Numbered from the stretch's first letter, positions 37,366-47,484 are shown. The stretch: 64,000 nt of DNA from an uncultured Alphaproteobacteria bacterium (GCA_902616075.1 CACMRK010000002.1:110968-174967), one strand, 5' to 3'. Made by a program: numbers and translations. The notes: a model not told the origin generated them from the sequence alone.

Positions 37366-39778
37366 TTGCCTCTTTTAATATTTCATTTTCTAAATCCTCT
37401 AAAATATATTCATCAGTTTCCTTTTTTGATAAATTTTCTCTATTTATTTCAAGAATAATCGGAACAGCCAATGGTGATATACTTGTTAGTTTCTTTAATA
37501 TAATTTTTTTATCGATTTTTTTTAATATTTCTCTTAGTCTATCATAATCTATCATATTCTTTTTTGCGTCTTCATATGATGATTTTAGAAGAATGTGATC
37601 TGGTTCATTTTTTTTTAATACTGTATAAATTAGATCTGAACTAAATAAAACTTGCTTCCCAGTTTTTTCCATTCCTGGCAACCTTCTTTCTATTAAACAA
37701 GATATAATTGCATTATCTCTAAACAATCTTTTGACTATTGAAGTTTCTTCAAGATAATTATCTAAATGTTTATCTAACAATCCAATATTTAGGATCTTTT
37801 TTATTTCTTTTACTTCTTTTAAAGTCCATAAAACAATAGCGTAATCATTTGCAACAAAACCTAGAGGTTTATAATTAAATTCCTTAAAGCCTCTAAGCAA
37901 TAAAAATCCTAGTGTTTGATTGGCATGCCATCCTGCAAAAGTATAGATAACAGTATAAAAATTTTTTTTTCGAGGGAATTGCTCGACTAGATATTCATCT
38001 TTTTTTGGGATTTTAGATATATTTTTTTGTCTTTTTAACCATTCAGTAATTTGATCTGGATATAGATCCCGCATATTACTTTTTGCCAATAAAGCCCTAA
38101 CCGAGTTAGCCAAATTTGTTGATAATGGCATTCTGCCACCGGAATAAGATGGAATTTTAGAAATTAATGATTTACTTCTTTTAACTTGTACTAAATTATT
38201 TTTCATTGATTGAAATTCTAATACTTGACCAGCAAAGATAAATGAATCACCTTGAGAAAGATTTTGAATAAAAACTTCTTCTATGTTCCCTAGTGTTTTT
38301 GTTCCAAGTTTTATTTTTAGCATCGGATTTTCAATTATTGTTCCAGCATTCATGCGGTATTTTCGTGTTTCTCTTCTATTTACTAGCTTATAAATATTTT
38401 TATTTTCTCTTAATTGGAAGATTCTCTTAAATTGATCATAATTTTTTAAAACATATCCGCCATCTTGAATGAGATTAATCAATTGTTTAAAATCATTAAG
38501 TTTTAATTTTTTGTATGGATATGCTTTGATAATTTCTTTGTAGAGATCATTAATATCAAATTGCCCCGCACAAGCGGTTGCAAAAATATGTTGAGCTACA
38601 ACATCAAAACTTCCTTCTTTTAAATCTATTTGATCTAAGTTATTTTTTTTTATTTCTTCAATAGCAGCTTTTGCTTCGATAAATTCAAAACGATTAGTGG
38701 GTACTAAAATTGCTTTTGAAGGTATATTTAAATTATGATTTGATCTTCCTACACGCTGTAATAATCTATTAATTCCTTTAGGTGCTCCAACTTGAATAAT
38801 TTTTTCTACATCTCCATAATCTAATCCGAGTTCTAAAGAAGAGGTCGCAACAACACAGTCAACTAATCCTTTGCTAAGATTATTTTCTACTTTTAAACGT
38901 AAGTTTTTTTCTAATGAACCATGGTGAACAGCAATTTTTAATTTTTTCTTATTAATTAGCCATAAGTTTTTAAACATATATTCGGCTTGCGCTCTCGTAT
39001 TAACAAAAATGATAGTTAATTTTGATTTCATTATTTCTTTATAGATTTCATTAATAGAATACGTAGCCATATGACCAGACCAAGGGATACGTTCTTTTGA
39101 TTCTAGAATTTTAATCTTAGGTAAAACTGAATTTTCATAATAAATTATTTTTGGTTTTTTGCGGCAAAGCCATTTTTTGGCATCTTGTTTATTCTTGAGA
39201 GTTGCTGACAAACCTATTCGTTGTAATTTTGGAGAGAAAGTTTGTAGTCTTTCAATATTTAAACTCAGAAGATCAGCTCTCTTATTATCCAAAAAAGTGT
39301 GTATCTCATCAATAATTATATATTTTAGATTATGAAAAAATTCTTTCGCATTCTCATACGAATTTAATAATGCAAGTGACTCTGGAGTTGTAATAATGAT
39401 ATTAGGAGGTTTTTGTTTTTGTTTTTGTTTTTTATATGGTGTTGTGTCCCCTGTTCTTACTTGAAATGAAATATTCAAATCAAGCTCTTTAATAGGTTTC
39501 TCTAAATTTCTCACAATATCGTTTGCAAGAGATTTTAATGGTGAAATATAGAGGGTATGAAGACCTTTGAATTTTTTTAATTTTATTAGATCATCTATTG
39601 GATTAATAAACCCGGTTAATGTTTTGCCAGCACCAGTAGGAGCAAATACCACAACATCAGATCCGGTTCGAACATGCTGAAATGTTTCAATTTGATGAGG
39701 AAACCAGGACCATTTTTTTTTCTTCATCCACTTGTTTAGGGGGTGTAATAATAAGGGATTCGATTTATTTATATTCAT
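37346..39778 (-). CDS. ligase-associated DEXH-box (Lhr-core) DNA helicase
   Basis: 810 residues from the ATG at 39778; an in-frame ATG at 39796 would add six. Superfamily 2 motifs: VVVFAPTGAGKTLTGF (Walker A, about 42-57), IITTPESLALL, DEIH (about 157-160), GLSATL, FVNTRAQAEYM, ATSSLELGLDYG and QRVGRSNHNL, followed by the Lhr C-terminal winged-helix and beta-barrel region. Family knowledge: 3'-to-5' DNA helicase of the Lhr-MPE-Exo-Lig repair set. It is divergent from the exonuclease gene with start codons touching (CATATG). Confidence 0.92.
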   Translation of the reverse strand: MNINKSNPLLLHPLNKWMKKKKWSWFPHQIETFQHVRTGSDVVVFAPTGAGKTLTGFINPIDDLIKLKKFKGLHTLYISPLKSLANDIVRNLEKPIKELDLNISFQVRTGDTTPYKKQKQKQKPPNIIITTPESLALLNSYENAKEFFHNLKYIIIDEIHTFLDNKRADLLSLNIERLQTFSPKLQRIGLSATLKNKQDAKKWLCRKKPKIIYYENSVLPKIKILESKERIPWSGHMATYSINEIYKEIMKSKLTIIFVNTRAQAEYMFKNLWLINKKKLKIAVHHGSLEKNLRLKVENNLSKGLVDCVVATSSLELGLDYGDVEKIIQVGAPKGINRLLQRVGRSNHNLNIPSKAILVPTNRFEFIEAKAAIEEIKKNNLDQIDLKEGSFDVVAQHIFATACAGQFDINDLYKEIIKAYPYKKLKLNDFKQLINLIQDGGYVLKNYDQFKRIFQLRENKNIYKLVNRRETRKYRMNAGTIIENPMLKIKLGTKTLGNIEEVFIQNLSQGDSFIFAGQVLEFQSMKNNLVQVKRSKSLISKIPSYSGGRMPLSTNLANSVRALLAKSNMRDLYPDQITEWLKRQKNISKIPKKDEYLVEQFPRKKNFYTVIYTFAGWHANQTLGFLLLRGFKEFNYKPLGFVANDYAIVLWTLKEVKEIKKILNIGLLDKHLDNYLEETSIVKRLFRDNAIISCLIERRLPGMEKTGKQVLFSSDLIYTVLKKNEPDHILLKSSYEDAKKNMIDYDRLREILKKIDKKIILKKLTSISPLAVPIILEINRENLSKKETDEYILEDLENEILKEANVLSIN

Positions 39779-40768
39779 ATGGATTTCATTAACCATCAGC
39801 TATTTATCAAAGATATAAATGTACATATAGATCCAATATTGCCGAAAAAAACAGCAATTATTACACATGGTCACGCAGATCATGCCCGATTTGGACATGA
39901 TCATGTTATTGCTACTAAGCAAACAATAGACATAATGAAAATTCGCTACGGAGATAAATGTGCGAAGAAATTTACTCCTCTTAGATACGGGCAAAAATAC
40001 TCGATTAAAAACTTTGATTTTACATTATATCCTGCAGGACATATTTTAGGGAGTGCTCAAGTTTTAATTGAAAAAAATAATCATCGTTTGGTCATCACAG
40101 GTGATTATAAAGTAGGAAAAGATGAAACATGTAAAAATTTCAAACTTGTTAAATGTGATACTTTAATTACCGAAGCAACATTTGGATTACCCATATTTCA
40201 ACATCCAGATCCTAAAGATGAAATTCAAAAACTCATACGATCTGTAAAGATAAATAAAAATAATTGTCATATTGTTGGTGCGTATGCACTTGGCAAAGCG
40301 CAAAGAGTAATGAATCTTTTACGTCAGCAGAAATATGATGAGAGAATTTATATTCATGGTTCTCTAGAAAAGTTATGCCAATATTATTCAAAAGAAAAAA
40401 TAAATATTGGAAAGTTTGAAAAAGTTTCTTCAAAGGATAAAAGCTTTTATGAGGGTAAAATAATTATTGCCCCTCCTTCAGCATTAAAGGATCGTTGGTC
40501 AAGACGATTTCCTAATCCTATTATTTGCATGGCAAGTGGATGGATGACAGTTAAGCAAAGAGCAAAACAACAAGGTATTGAATTACCTTTAGTTATTAGT
40601 GATCATAGCGATTGGAATGAATTACTAGATACAATTAAAAAATCAAAAGCAAAAAATATTCTTATTACGCATGGACAGGAAGATGCATTAGTTTATTATT
40701 GTAAGAAACAAAATCTTGTTTCAAAGCCCCTTTCCATCCAAGGAAGAAATGATGAAGAAATAGAATGA
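39779..40768 (+). CDS. ligase-associated MBL-fold DNA exonuclease
   Basis: 329 residues. Metallo-beta-lactamase motif THGHADHARFGHD at about 29-41, later YPAGHILGSAQVLI and TGDYKVGKDETCKNF, then a beta-CASP region with SDHSDWNELLDTI near 277 and ILITHGQEDALVYYC near the end. Comparable to the Artemis/SNM1-like exonuclease of the ligase-associated damage response cluster. It overlaps the ligase gene by 4 bp. The start is supported by the family N-terminus, which runs directly into INVHIDP. Confidence 0.92.
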   Translation: MDFINHQLFIKDINVHIDPILPKKTAIITHGHADHARFGHDHVIATKQTIDIMKIRYGDKCAKKFTPLRYGQKYSIKNFDFTLYPAGHILGSAQVLIEKNNHRLVITGDYKVGKDETCKNFKLVKCDTLITEATFGLPIFQHPDPKDEIQKLIRSVKINKNNCHIVGAYALGKAQRVMNLLRQQKYDERIYIHGSLEKLCQYYSKEKINIGKFEKVSSKDKSFYEGKIIIAPPSALKDRWSRRFPNPIICMASGWMTVKQRAKQQGIELPLVISDHSDWNELLDTIKKSKAKNILITHGQEDALVYYCKKQNLVSKPLSIQGRNDEEIE

Positions 40769-42333
40769 AAAAATTTTCTTCCTTACTTCACAATTTGATT
40801 TTAACACCAAGTCGAAATACTAAAATTAAATTACTTCAAGATTATTTTAAAATACTTGATATCAACCGTGCATATGCGCTTGCAATTTTATCTGACCAAC
40901 TTTCATTTCAATTTATCAAAGCATCTAAACTCAGAGAACTTGTCTATGAACAAGTAGATCAACATTTATTTGATTACTCATATGACTATGTTGGGGATTT
41001 AGCAGAAACAATATCATTAATTTGGCCAACAAATAAAGAGGGTAAATCACAAAATTTATCTACCTTAATAGAAAATATAAAAAAAATTAAAAAGTCTGAA
41101 ATTAATAAAGAGTTTAGTAAAGTTTTGAGCGAACTATCTAATAACGAAAGGTGGACTTTAATTAAAATTTGCACAGGTGGATTGCGAATTGGAGTCTCAG
41201 AAAGATTAGTCAAAATGGCCTTAGCTGATCTGTATAATAAATCTGTAAATGAGATTGAGGAAATTTGGCATGGTCTAGAATTTCCATATGAAAATTTATT
41301 TCAATGGTTAAAAAATGAAAAATCAAAACCAAAAATAGATTTTAAAAAATTATTTCATCCTATGATGCTTGCTAATCCTATTGATGAGGAAAAAGATTTT
41401 AAAAGATTAGACGCGAATGAATTTCAAGCAGAATATAAATGGGATGGGATCAGAGTTCAGCTTATGGTTTCATCAAATAGTGTTTCACTATACTCAAGAA
41501 CAGGTGATAATATATCATCTGCATTCCCAGAAATAATTGAAACAACTAAAGGTGATGCGGTTATTGACGGGGAATTACTTGTGGGTGGAAATTTTAAACC
41601 CTCCGGTTTTAATGATCTACAACAAAGATTAAATAGAAAAAAAGCGTCAAAAGAGCTTCAAAAAAAGTTTCCTGTTTTTATACGAGCTTATGATATCCTT
41701 TTTTATAAAGGAAAAGATTTAAGAAAATTATCTCTCGTTGAAAGAAGAAAATATTTAGAAAAATTTCAAAAAGAAAATACAACTAATCAAATTGATTTAT
41801 CTACCATCATTAATTTTTCAACATGGGAAGCATTAACTAAATATAAAAATAATTTTTATGATGATTTAAATGAAGGTGTAATGATTAAACTTAAAAATAG
41901 TGAATATTTACCAGGAAGAAAAAAAGGGTATTGGTACAAATGGAAAAAAAATCCAAAACTAGTTGATGCTATTTTAATGTATGCTCAACGAGGACATGGC
42001 AAAAGATCATCATATTATTCAGATTTTACGTTTGGTGTTTGGGAAGAAAATGAATTAGTTCCTATAGGAAAAGCATATTCCGGTTACACAGATAAAGAGC
42101 TATTAGTCTTAGATAAATTTATTAGAAATAATACTACCAATAAATTTGGTCCTGTAAGAGAAGTAAAAAAAGAAATTATTTTAGAAGTAGCATTTGACGA
42201 TGTATTTCCCAGCAATAGACATAAATCAGGTGTCGCTATGCGTTTTCCTCGAATTCATAGAATTAGGTGGGACAAGCCAATAAATGAAGTGCTTTCAATT
42301 AAAGAATTTAAGAAAGAATTTAAAATAGATTAA
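40765..42333 (+). CDS. ATP-dependent DNA ligase of the damage-response cluster
   Basis: 522 residues. An N-terminal DNA-binding region (1-200) with GGLRIGVSERLVKMAL, the nucleotidyltransferase motif I EYKWDGIRVQL with K225 as the adenylation site, motif III SRTGDNIS, GEGVMIK-type NEGVMIKLKNSEY and a C-terminal OB domain (KLVDAILMYAQRGHGKRSSYYS). It seals nicks and belongs to the cisplatin/DNA damage ligase family. Separate from NAD-dependent LigA, not seen here. It is convergent with ispE, overlapping it by 14 bp. Confidence 0.94.
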   Translation: MKKFSSLLHNLILTPSRNTKIKLLQDYFKILDINRAYALAILSDQLSFQFIKASKLRELVYEQVDQHLFDYSYDYVGDLAETISLIWPTNKEGKSQNLSTLIENIKKIKKSEINKEFSKVLSELSNNERWTLIKICTGGLRIGVSERLVKMALADLYNKSVNEIEEIWHGLEFPYENLFQWLKNEKSKPKIDFKKLFHPMMLANPIDEEKDFKRLDANEFQAEYKWDGIRVQLMVSSNSVSLYSRTGDNISSAFPEIIETTKGDAVIDGELLVGGNFKPSGFNDLQQRLNRKKASKELQKKFPVFIRAYDILFYKGKDLRKLSLVERRKYLEKFQKENTTNQIDLSTIINFSTWEALTKYKNNFYDDLNEGVMIKLKNSEYLPGRKKGYWYKWKKNPKLVDAILMYAQRGHGKRSSYYSDFTFGVWEENELVPIGKAYSGYTDKELLVLDKFIRNNTTNKFGPVREVKKEIILEVAFDDVFPSNRHKSGVAMRFPRIHRIRWDKPINEVLSIKEFKKEFKID

Positions 42334-43156
42334 CCAAATTGTTTTCACTTAGGTGCGTCCATAGATTTGAAAAACTTTGTTGAAATTTTTTTTGTGCATT
42401 CATAGCATGCTCTTTTTTTTCAAATACACTGTAAATACAAGAACCACTCCCAGTTAGTCTTGAAAATATAACATCATCAAAATCCTCCAAGAAATTTATG
42501 ATTGATAAAAATTCAGGTTCATTTTTTTTAAGAATTTTTTCAAAATCATTTCCAGAATCTTGATCATTTATTTCTTCTAAATTAAATTCAGCATTATAAT
42601 CAAAATCTGAAGGTTGAAATGAATCATACATTTTTTTTGTAGAACATTTGAAAGACGGTCTAATTAGTAAGAAATAATATTTTGGAAAATGAACATTAGC
42701 AATTAAATCCCCCCTACCTCTAACTAGAGCATCTTTTTGATTCAAGAAAATGGGGATATCTGAACCGAGATCAACATAATCAAATATATTTTTCTTTTTT
42801 ATTATCTCAAGATTTTCTAAAATTTTTATAACACTTGCAACATTAGAGGAAGCAGAACCTAAACCAGCTTCATAAGGAAAATTTTTTGATATAGTAAAAA
42901 GAAGTTTAGGTTTATCTTCATTTATATAGGTAAATAATTTATCAATAATGCAATCCTCAAATAGATTATTTTTTGGAGCGAAACTACCTGTATAGATTAC
43001 TTGAAATTTGCTGTGAGGTTGAACAGTTATCTCATCAAAAAGATCAATGAATGTTATTCCAGTACGAATATTATGAAAACCATCATCTCTTCTATTTATA
43101 ATTTTTAAAAATAAATTAATTTTGGCAGGTGATTTTTCAATTATTTTATCCGGCAT
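42320..43156 (-). CDS. ispE: 4-diphosphocytidyl-2-C-methyl-D-erythritol kinase
   Basis: 278 residues of the GHMP kinase family: KSPAKINLFLKIINRRDDGFHNI near 7-29, the ATP loop in a variant form FPYEAGLGSASSNVASVIK near 87, DIPIFLNQKDALVRGRGD near 130 and the C-terminal RLTGSGSCIYSVF. Fourth step of the MEP isoprenoid pathway. The usual GLGGGSS loop is GLGSASS here. It overlaps the upstream TPR gene by 11 bp, a pairing common in alphaproteobacteria. Confidence 0.92.
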   Translation of the reverse strand: MPDKIIEKSPAKINLFLKIINRRDDGFHNIRTGITFIDLFDEITVQPHSKFQVIYTGSFAPKNNLFEDCIIDKLFTYINEDKPKLLFTISKNFPYEAGLGSASSNVASVIKILENLEIIKKKNIFDYVDLGSDIPIFLNQKDALVRGRGDLIANVHFPKYYFLLIRPSFKCSTKKMYDSFQPSDFDYNAEFNLEEINDQDSGNDFEKILKKNEPEFLSIINFLEDFDDVIFSRLTGSGSCIYSVFEKKEHAMNAQKKFQQSFSNLWTHLSENNLVNLF

Positions 43157-44456
43157 TAATATTATCTAATTTGCTTTGAACATCTTCAGTTATTTCATCT
43201 TCTGGCTCAGCCAACTCTAACGCTTGTTGCCAAAAATGAATTGCTTCTCTTTTTCTATTCATAGCATAATAAATATCACCAAGATGGTCTAGAGATATTG
43301 CTTCACCAGGGGCGATATCTATTACCTTTTCCATTAACCTTGCTGCTTCTGAAAGATTATTTTTTTTAAAATGAGCCCACGCTAAACTGTCTATAATATA
43401 AAAACTATCAGGATTAGCTTTATATGCCTCCTCTAACATTTTCAAAGAACGGTCTAATTTAATATTTCTTTCAACCCAACCATATGCAAGATAATTTAAA
43501 ACATTTGGCGTTCCAGGTTTAATTTCTAAGGATCGTAAAAAATCTTTTTCAGCTAAGTCCCATTCATCTTTTTGTTCATAGCAAATACCTCTCATATAAA
43601 AAATATTCCAGAGATCATCCTGGTTTTCTTTGATCATTTCATCATAAACATCTAAAGCTAAATCATACTTTTTATTGTAACGATAAAAATCACCTAAAGT
43701 TTTTTTTAGAGAATAATTGTTGTTATTATTTTCAACTAATGATTTAATTTTAGTTTCAGCTTCCTCATAGGTATTATTGAATAAGTAATGTCTAGCAAGA
43801 CTATTCTGAGCATCTAAATAATAAATACTTTCTTTATCTATCTTCGCATATATATCTGATGCAACCTTATCTTGTCCAACTTGCGAAAATAACTCTGCTT
43901 TAATAATCATTGCTCTGTCATTTTTTGGATCAAGTATTTTAGCAAGTGAGGTATAAAATAATAAAAAATTATAATTTAAACGACTTTGTTCATTATTTGA
44001 ATATGAGGATGATACCAATTCAACTAGAGCATTACTTATAGTACTATTATTTTTAAGTCTGTTATCAGCAAAAAAAATAAAGTCTAATAATTCACTTGGT
44101 TGCAGCATATTATCTCTTAGTTCAATGATGTCTTTAAATTTTTTATCTTTGTAAAGAGATGTGGTTTTTATAATTAAAGCTTCTGGGTTATTTTTGTTTT
44201 CAATTAAGATTTTATCAGCAATTTTTAAAGCCAAAACTAGATCCTCTGTAATTATTGCAGCAATAGCTTTATCTAAAAGACTGTCTTGAGATAGGGTTAC
44301 TTTATCCATATTAAATTTAAATAAAGTGGAACTATAATCATAATTATTAAAGGCAGATTGTGAGATTAAAAAAGATGAGCTAGTTAAAGCTAAAGCTCCA
44401 GAATTAACAATCAGAAAAAATAAGATAAATTGTAGTGTTTTAATTAAATTAACCAT
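43146..44456 (-). CDS. exported TPR-repeat protein
   Basis: 436 residues. Signal peptide (LQFILFFLIVNSGALA) and about ten TPR units; the clearest are DLWNIFYMRGICYEQKDEWD, NVLNYLAYGWVERNIKLDRS, SFYIIDSLAWAHFKKNNLSE and ISLDHLGDIYYAMNRKREA near residues 280-420. It is the TPR protein usually found next to ispE and may act in outer-membrane or cell-wall assembly, but function is unproved. Divergent from the UDG gene (47 bp). Confidence 0.85.
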   Translation of the reverse strand: MVNLIKTLQFILFFLIVNSGALALTSSSFLISQSAFNNYDYSSTLFKFNMDKVTLSQDSLLDKAIAAIITEDLVLALKIADKILIENKNNPEALIIKTTSLYKDKKFKDIIELRDNMLQPSELLDFIFFADNRLKNNSTISNALVELVSSSYSNNEQSRLNYNFLLFYTSLAKILDPKNDRAMIIKAELFSQVGQDKVASDIYAKIDKESIYYLDAQNSLARHYLFNNTYEEAETKIKSLVENNNNNYSLKKTLGDFYRYNKKYDLALDVYDEMIKENQDDLWNIFYMRGICYEQKDEWDLAEKDFLRSLEIKPGTPNVLNYLAYGWVERNIKLDRSLKMLEEAYKANPDSFYIIDSLAWAHFKKNNLSEAARLMEKVIDIAPGEAISLDHLGDIYYAMNRKREAIHFWQQALELAEPEDEITEDVQSKLDNINAG

Positions 44457-44503
44457 TTCAAATATCGTATAGTTACACTATGAATAGATAATTGTAATTT
44501 TAC

Positions 44504-45208
44504 ATGAATCAATCAAATAAAAAAAATTTAGAATTTATTATTAATTCTGGGGTAAATTATTTTCTTCAGGATTCTCCTAGAAACTGGTTTGAAAATAAGA
44601 AAAAATTAGAGCAACCTAGTTTCGACAAGGATACTGGGGATAAAAAATCTAAAATTGATGGTGTTATTGAAGATCTTAAAAATCATAAATCTCCTCTTCA
44701 AAAAACAGCAAAAAATTTAGTAGTTTATGATGGTAACTTAAATGCAAAAGTAATGTTAATTGGTGAAGCACCAGGTAGGGATGAGGATGATCAAGGAATT
44801 CCATTCGTCGGTAGAGCTGGACAGCTATTAAATAAAATGCTTTTGGCAATTAATTTACAAAGAGAAGACGTTTATATTACTAATGTAGTTAATTGGCGTC
44901 CAGCTGAAAATAGAACACCTAATGACAATGAAATTTTAGAATTTTTACCGTTTTTGCAAAGACAAATTGATATAATTAAACCTAGATTTATCTTCCTATT
45001 AGGTGGTGTCGCAGCAAAAGCCATTTTATCAACCCCTCTTGCACTTGGAAAACTCAGAGGCAAATGGCATGAATACAAATCACTCAATTTAGAAGAAGGT
45101 ATTCCTACAATAGCCTCTTACCATCCAGCTTTTTTACTTCGATCTCCTCAGTATAAAAAACATTCTTGGGAAGATTTACAAATGTTACAAGAAAAATTAA
45201 ATAAATGA
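44504..45208 (+). CDS. uracil-DNA glycosylase, family 4-like, without Fe-S cysteines
   Basis: 234 residues. Motifs: VMLIGEAPGRDEDDQGIPFVG (about 83-103) with the catalytic-loop Glu/Asp, ITNVVNWRPAENRTP (125-139) and ASYHPAFLLRSP (204-215). The first 60 residues are low-complexity and variable. Family 4 enzymes normally hold a 4Fe-4S cluster through four Cys; this protein contains no Cys at all (Trp131 and neighbours occupy those places). It removes uracil from DNA. Coupled to slt by a 4-bp overlap. Family call is solid; cluster-free status is read directly. Confidence 0.88.
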   Translation: MNQSNKKNLEFIINSGVNYFLQDSPRNWFENKKKLEQPSFDKDTGDKKSKIDGVIEDLKNHKSPLQKTAKNLVVYDGNLNAKVMLIGEAPGRDEDDQGIPFVGRAGQLLNKMLLAINLQREDVYITNVVNWRPAENRTPNDNEILEFLPFLQRQIDIIKPRFIFLLGGVAAKAILSTPLALGKLRGKWHEYKSLNLEEGIPTIASYHPAFLLRSPQYKKHSWEDLQMLQEKLNK

Positions 45209-46950
45209 ATCACAAAAAATTTTCTATTATTTGTTTTTTTATATTCTTCGTATTTTTTTCGAAACAAATCTATGCATACCAACAAGATATAGTCATCAAA
45301 TATGATAATATTTTCTCAAAAAAGGTTCTTAGTGAAGAAGATGTATATAATTATCAACAAGCTTATAAATTTCAGGAAAAGTGCAAATGGAAAAGTGCAA
45401 ATAATTTTATTTTAAAAATAAAAAATAAATCTTTGCTTGGGCATATTTATGCGCAGAAATTTTTACATCCTAATTGTTATCGATCAAAGTATTTAGAATT
45501 ATATTATTGGCTTAAAAAATATAATGATCACCCTCAAGCAAAACAAATTTATAAATTGGCTATTCGAAGAATGCCAGCAGGTTATAAAAGTCCAACTAAA
45601 CCTAGCGCTCCAATTGGTATAGAATCAGAACAAGTAAAAAGTAAAAAAACTAGTAAATATAAAAGTTCAAAGAAACTATCCAACAATCAAAGAGTTGAAA
45701 AAAGAAAATTAATTAATGGTATCAAATCAAGAGTGAATAAAGGTTGGCCAACGGGAGCAGTACAACTATTAAATCAAAGAGATGTAGATCTATTATTAGA
45801 TCAAGTTGAAATAGATCAACAAAAAGAATTAATAGCGAAAGGATATTTCTTAGCAAATAAAAATGACTTAGCAATTCAATATGCTTCTGAAGCTCTTGTT
45901 AATTCAGCTAAATATGTTCCTTATGCAGCTTGGACAGCTGGTCTATGTTCTTGGAGATTAGAAAAATATGAAGATGCTGCAAAATATTTTTCTCTCTTTT
46001 CGATTAGTTTAAAAGATGATGCTTGGCATCAAACATCAGGTAGTTTTTGGACAGCTAGATCATATGCAAAACTTGGTCGCTATGATGATATTAATTTTTG
46101 GTTAAAAAGAGCATCAAATAATCCAAATAGTTTTTATGGAATGCTTGCACTAGAAATTTTAGGAGTTGATAAAAAAATTGAATGGGTAGAGCATACTGAT
46201 CTTAATAAAAACAATAGTACTATTTTAAAAATACCAGCAGGAAAAAGAATACAGACACTGATACAAGTTGGATTTGCCGATGAATTAGAAAAGGAAATTG
46301 TTCATATCAATTCCATTTTAAATAGGGAAATAGCAAAGGAGTCTATTAAAATTGCTGAAAATTTTGATCTTGCCTATACTCAATTAAAAATTGTCAATAA
46401 GCTAGAAAATTTTGGTATGGTTGTACCAACCTATCTCTACTACCCTACTAGTGTGTGGAAGCCTCGAGATGGTTTTAAATTAGAAAAAGAATTACTCCAC
46501 GCGTTCATGCATCAAGAGTCGATGTTTAACATAAAGGCAAAAAGTAAAGACGGTGCCATAGGTTTAATGCAAGTTTTACCTTCGACAGCAAAATTTATTA
46601 CAACAAGTAAAGACGTAAAACAAAGCAATAGTAATATTCTTAAAAATCCTGAAATAAATTTAGAGGTTGGACAAGAATACTTAACGTATCTTCTTGATCT
46701 AGAGCAAGTTTCAAGAAATCTTATATTTCTTGCAGCAGCTTATAATGGCGGTCCAGGAAATTTACAAAAATGGAAAAATGAAACAAATTATATGGAAGAC
46801 TCACTCTTTTTTATGGAAAGTATTCCATCAAGAGAAACAAGGTGGTTTATTGAAAAAATCTTAACAAAATATTGGATTTACCAAAATAAAAATAATAAAG
46901 AAATGCGTTCCCTAAAAATGCTAGCAAATGGAAAAGATCCACTTTATTAA
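45205..46950 (+). CDS. slt: soluble lytic murein transglycosylase
   Basis: 581 residues. Signal peptide (IICFFIFFVFFSKQIYA), a long helical (TPR-like) superhelical region (about 40-420), and the C-terminal lysozyme-like domain: LLHAFMHQESMFNIKAKS with the catalytic Glu, GAIGLMQVLPSTAKFI and AAAYNGGPGNLQKW. It cleaves glycan strands to 1,6-anhydro-muramyl products in the periplasm. It overlaps the UDG gene by 4 bp and is followed 6 bp later by moaB. Confidence 0.93.
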   Translation: MNHKKFSIICFFIFFVFFSKQIYAYQQDIVIKYDNIFSKKVLSEEDVYNYQQAYKFQEKCKWKSANNFILKIKNKSLLGHIYAQKFLHPNCYRSKYLELYYWLKKYNDHPQAKQIYKLAIRRMPAGYKSPTKPSAPIGIESEQVKSKKTSKYKSSKKLSNNQRVEKRKLINGIKSRVNKGWPTGAVQLLNQRDVDLLLDQVEIDQQKELIAKGYFLANKNDLAIQYASEALVNSAKYVPYAAWTAGLCSWRLEKYEDAAKYFSLFSISLKDDAWHQTSGSFWTARSYAKLGRYDDINFWLKRASNNPNSFYGMLALEILGVDKKIEWVEHTDLNKNNSTILKIPAGKRIQTLIQVGFADELEKEIVHINSILNREIAKESIKIAENFDLAYTQLKIVNKLENFGMVVPTYLYYPTSVWKPRDGFKLEKELLHAFMHQESMFNIKAKSKDGAIGLMQVLPSTAKFITTSKDVKQSNSNILKNPEINLEVGQEYLTYLLDLEQVSRNLIFLAAAYNGGPGNLQKWKNETNYMEDSLFFMESIPSRETRWFIEKILTKYWIYQNKNNKEMRSLKMLANGKDPLY

Positions 46951-46956
46951 TAAGTT

Positions 46957-47484
46957 ATGCCAATTGATACTTCTATAGATTTTGTTTCTATAAATATTGC
47001 TGTAATTACAATCTCAGATTCAAGAACTAAAGAGAATGATACATCAGGTGATACATTAGAAAAACGTATTACTAATTCTGGTCATACAATGATTAAACGT
47101 ACAATTATCCCAGATGATGTTTCTCAAATAAAAGATACCTTGGATATAATGTCAAAAGAAAAAGATATTGATTGCATTATTACAACTGGTGGGACCGGTC
47201 TAACAGGAAGAGATACTACACCAGAAGCTGTAAACGCTATTGCTAGTAAACATATCTATGGATTTGGGGAATTATTTCGCCAAGTTAGTTTTGAAAAAAT
47301 TGGTACATCGGCAATTCAATCACGAGCAGTTGCAGCCTTAATAAATAGTACGTATGTTTTTTGTTTACCTGGATCAACAGGTGCATGCAAAGATGGCTGG
47401 GATGAAATTTTACAATATCAATTAGACATTAGACATAAACCCTGTAATTTTGTTGAAATCATGCCAAGATTAAATGAAAAATAG
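46957..47484 (+). CDS. moaB: molybdenum cofactor biosynthesis protein MoaB/MogA-like
   Basis: 175 residues of the MoCF-binding fold: AVITISDSRTKENDTSGDTL near 15, TTGGTGLTGRDTTPEAVNAI near 75 and FCLPGSTGACKDGWDEIL near 127. Such proteins adenylylate molybdopterin. Close to the MoaB subgroup by length. No other Mo cofactor genes are in the window. Its stop overlaps the GTG start of rnhB (TAGTG). Confidence 0.9.
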   Translation: MPIDTSIDFVSINIAVITISDSRTKENDTSGDTLEKRITNSGHTMIKRTIIPDDVSQIKDTLDIMSKEKDIDCIITTGGTGLTGRDTTPEAVNAIASKHIYGFGELFRQVSFEKIGTSAIQSRAVAALINSTYVFCLPGSTGACKDGWDEILQYQLDIRHKPCNFVEIMPRLNEK

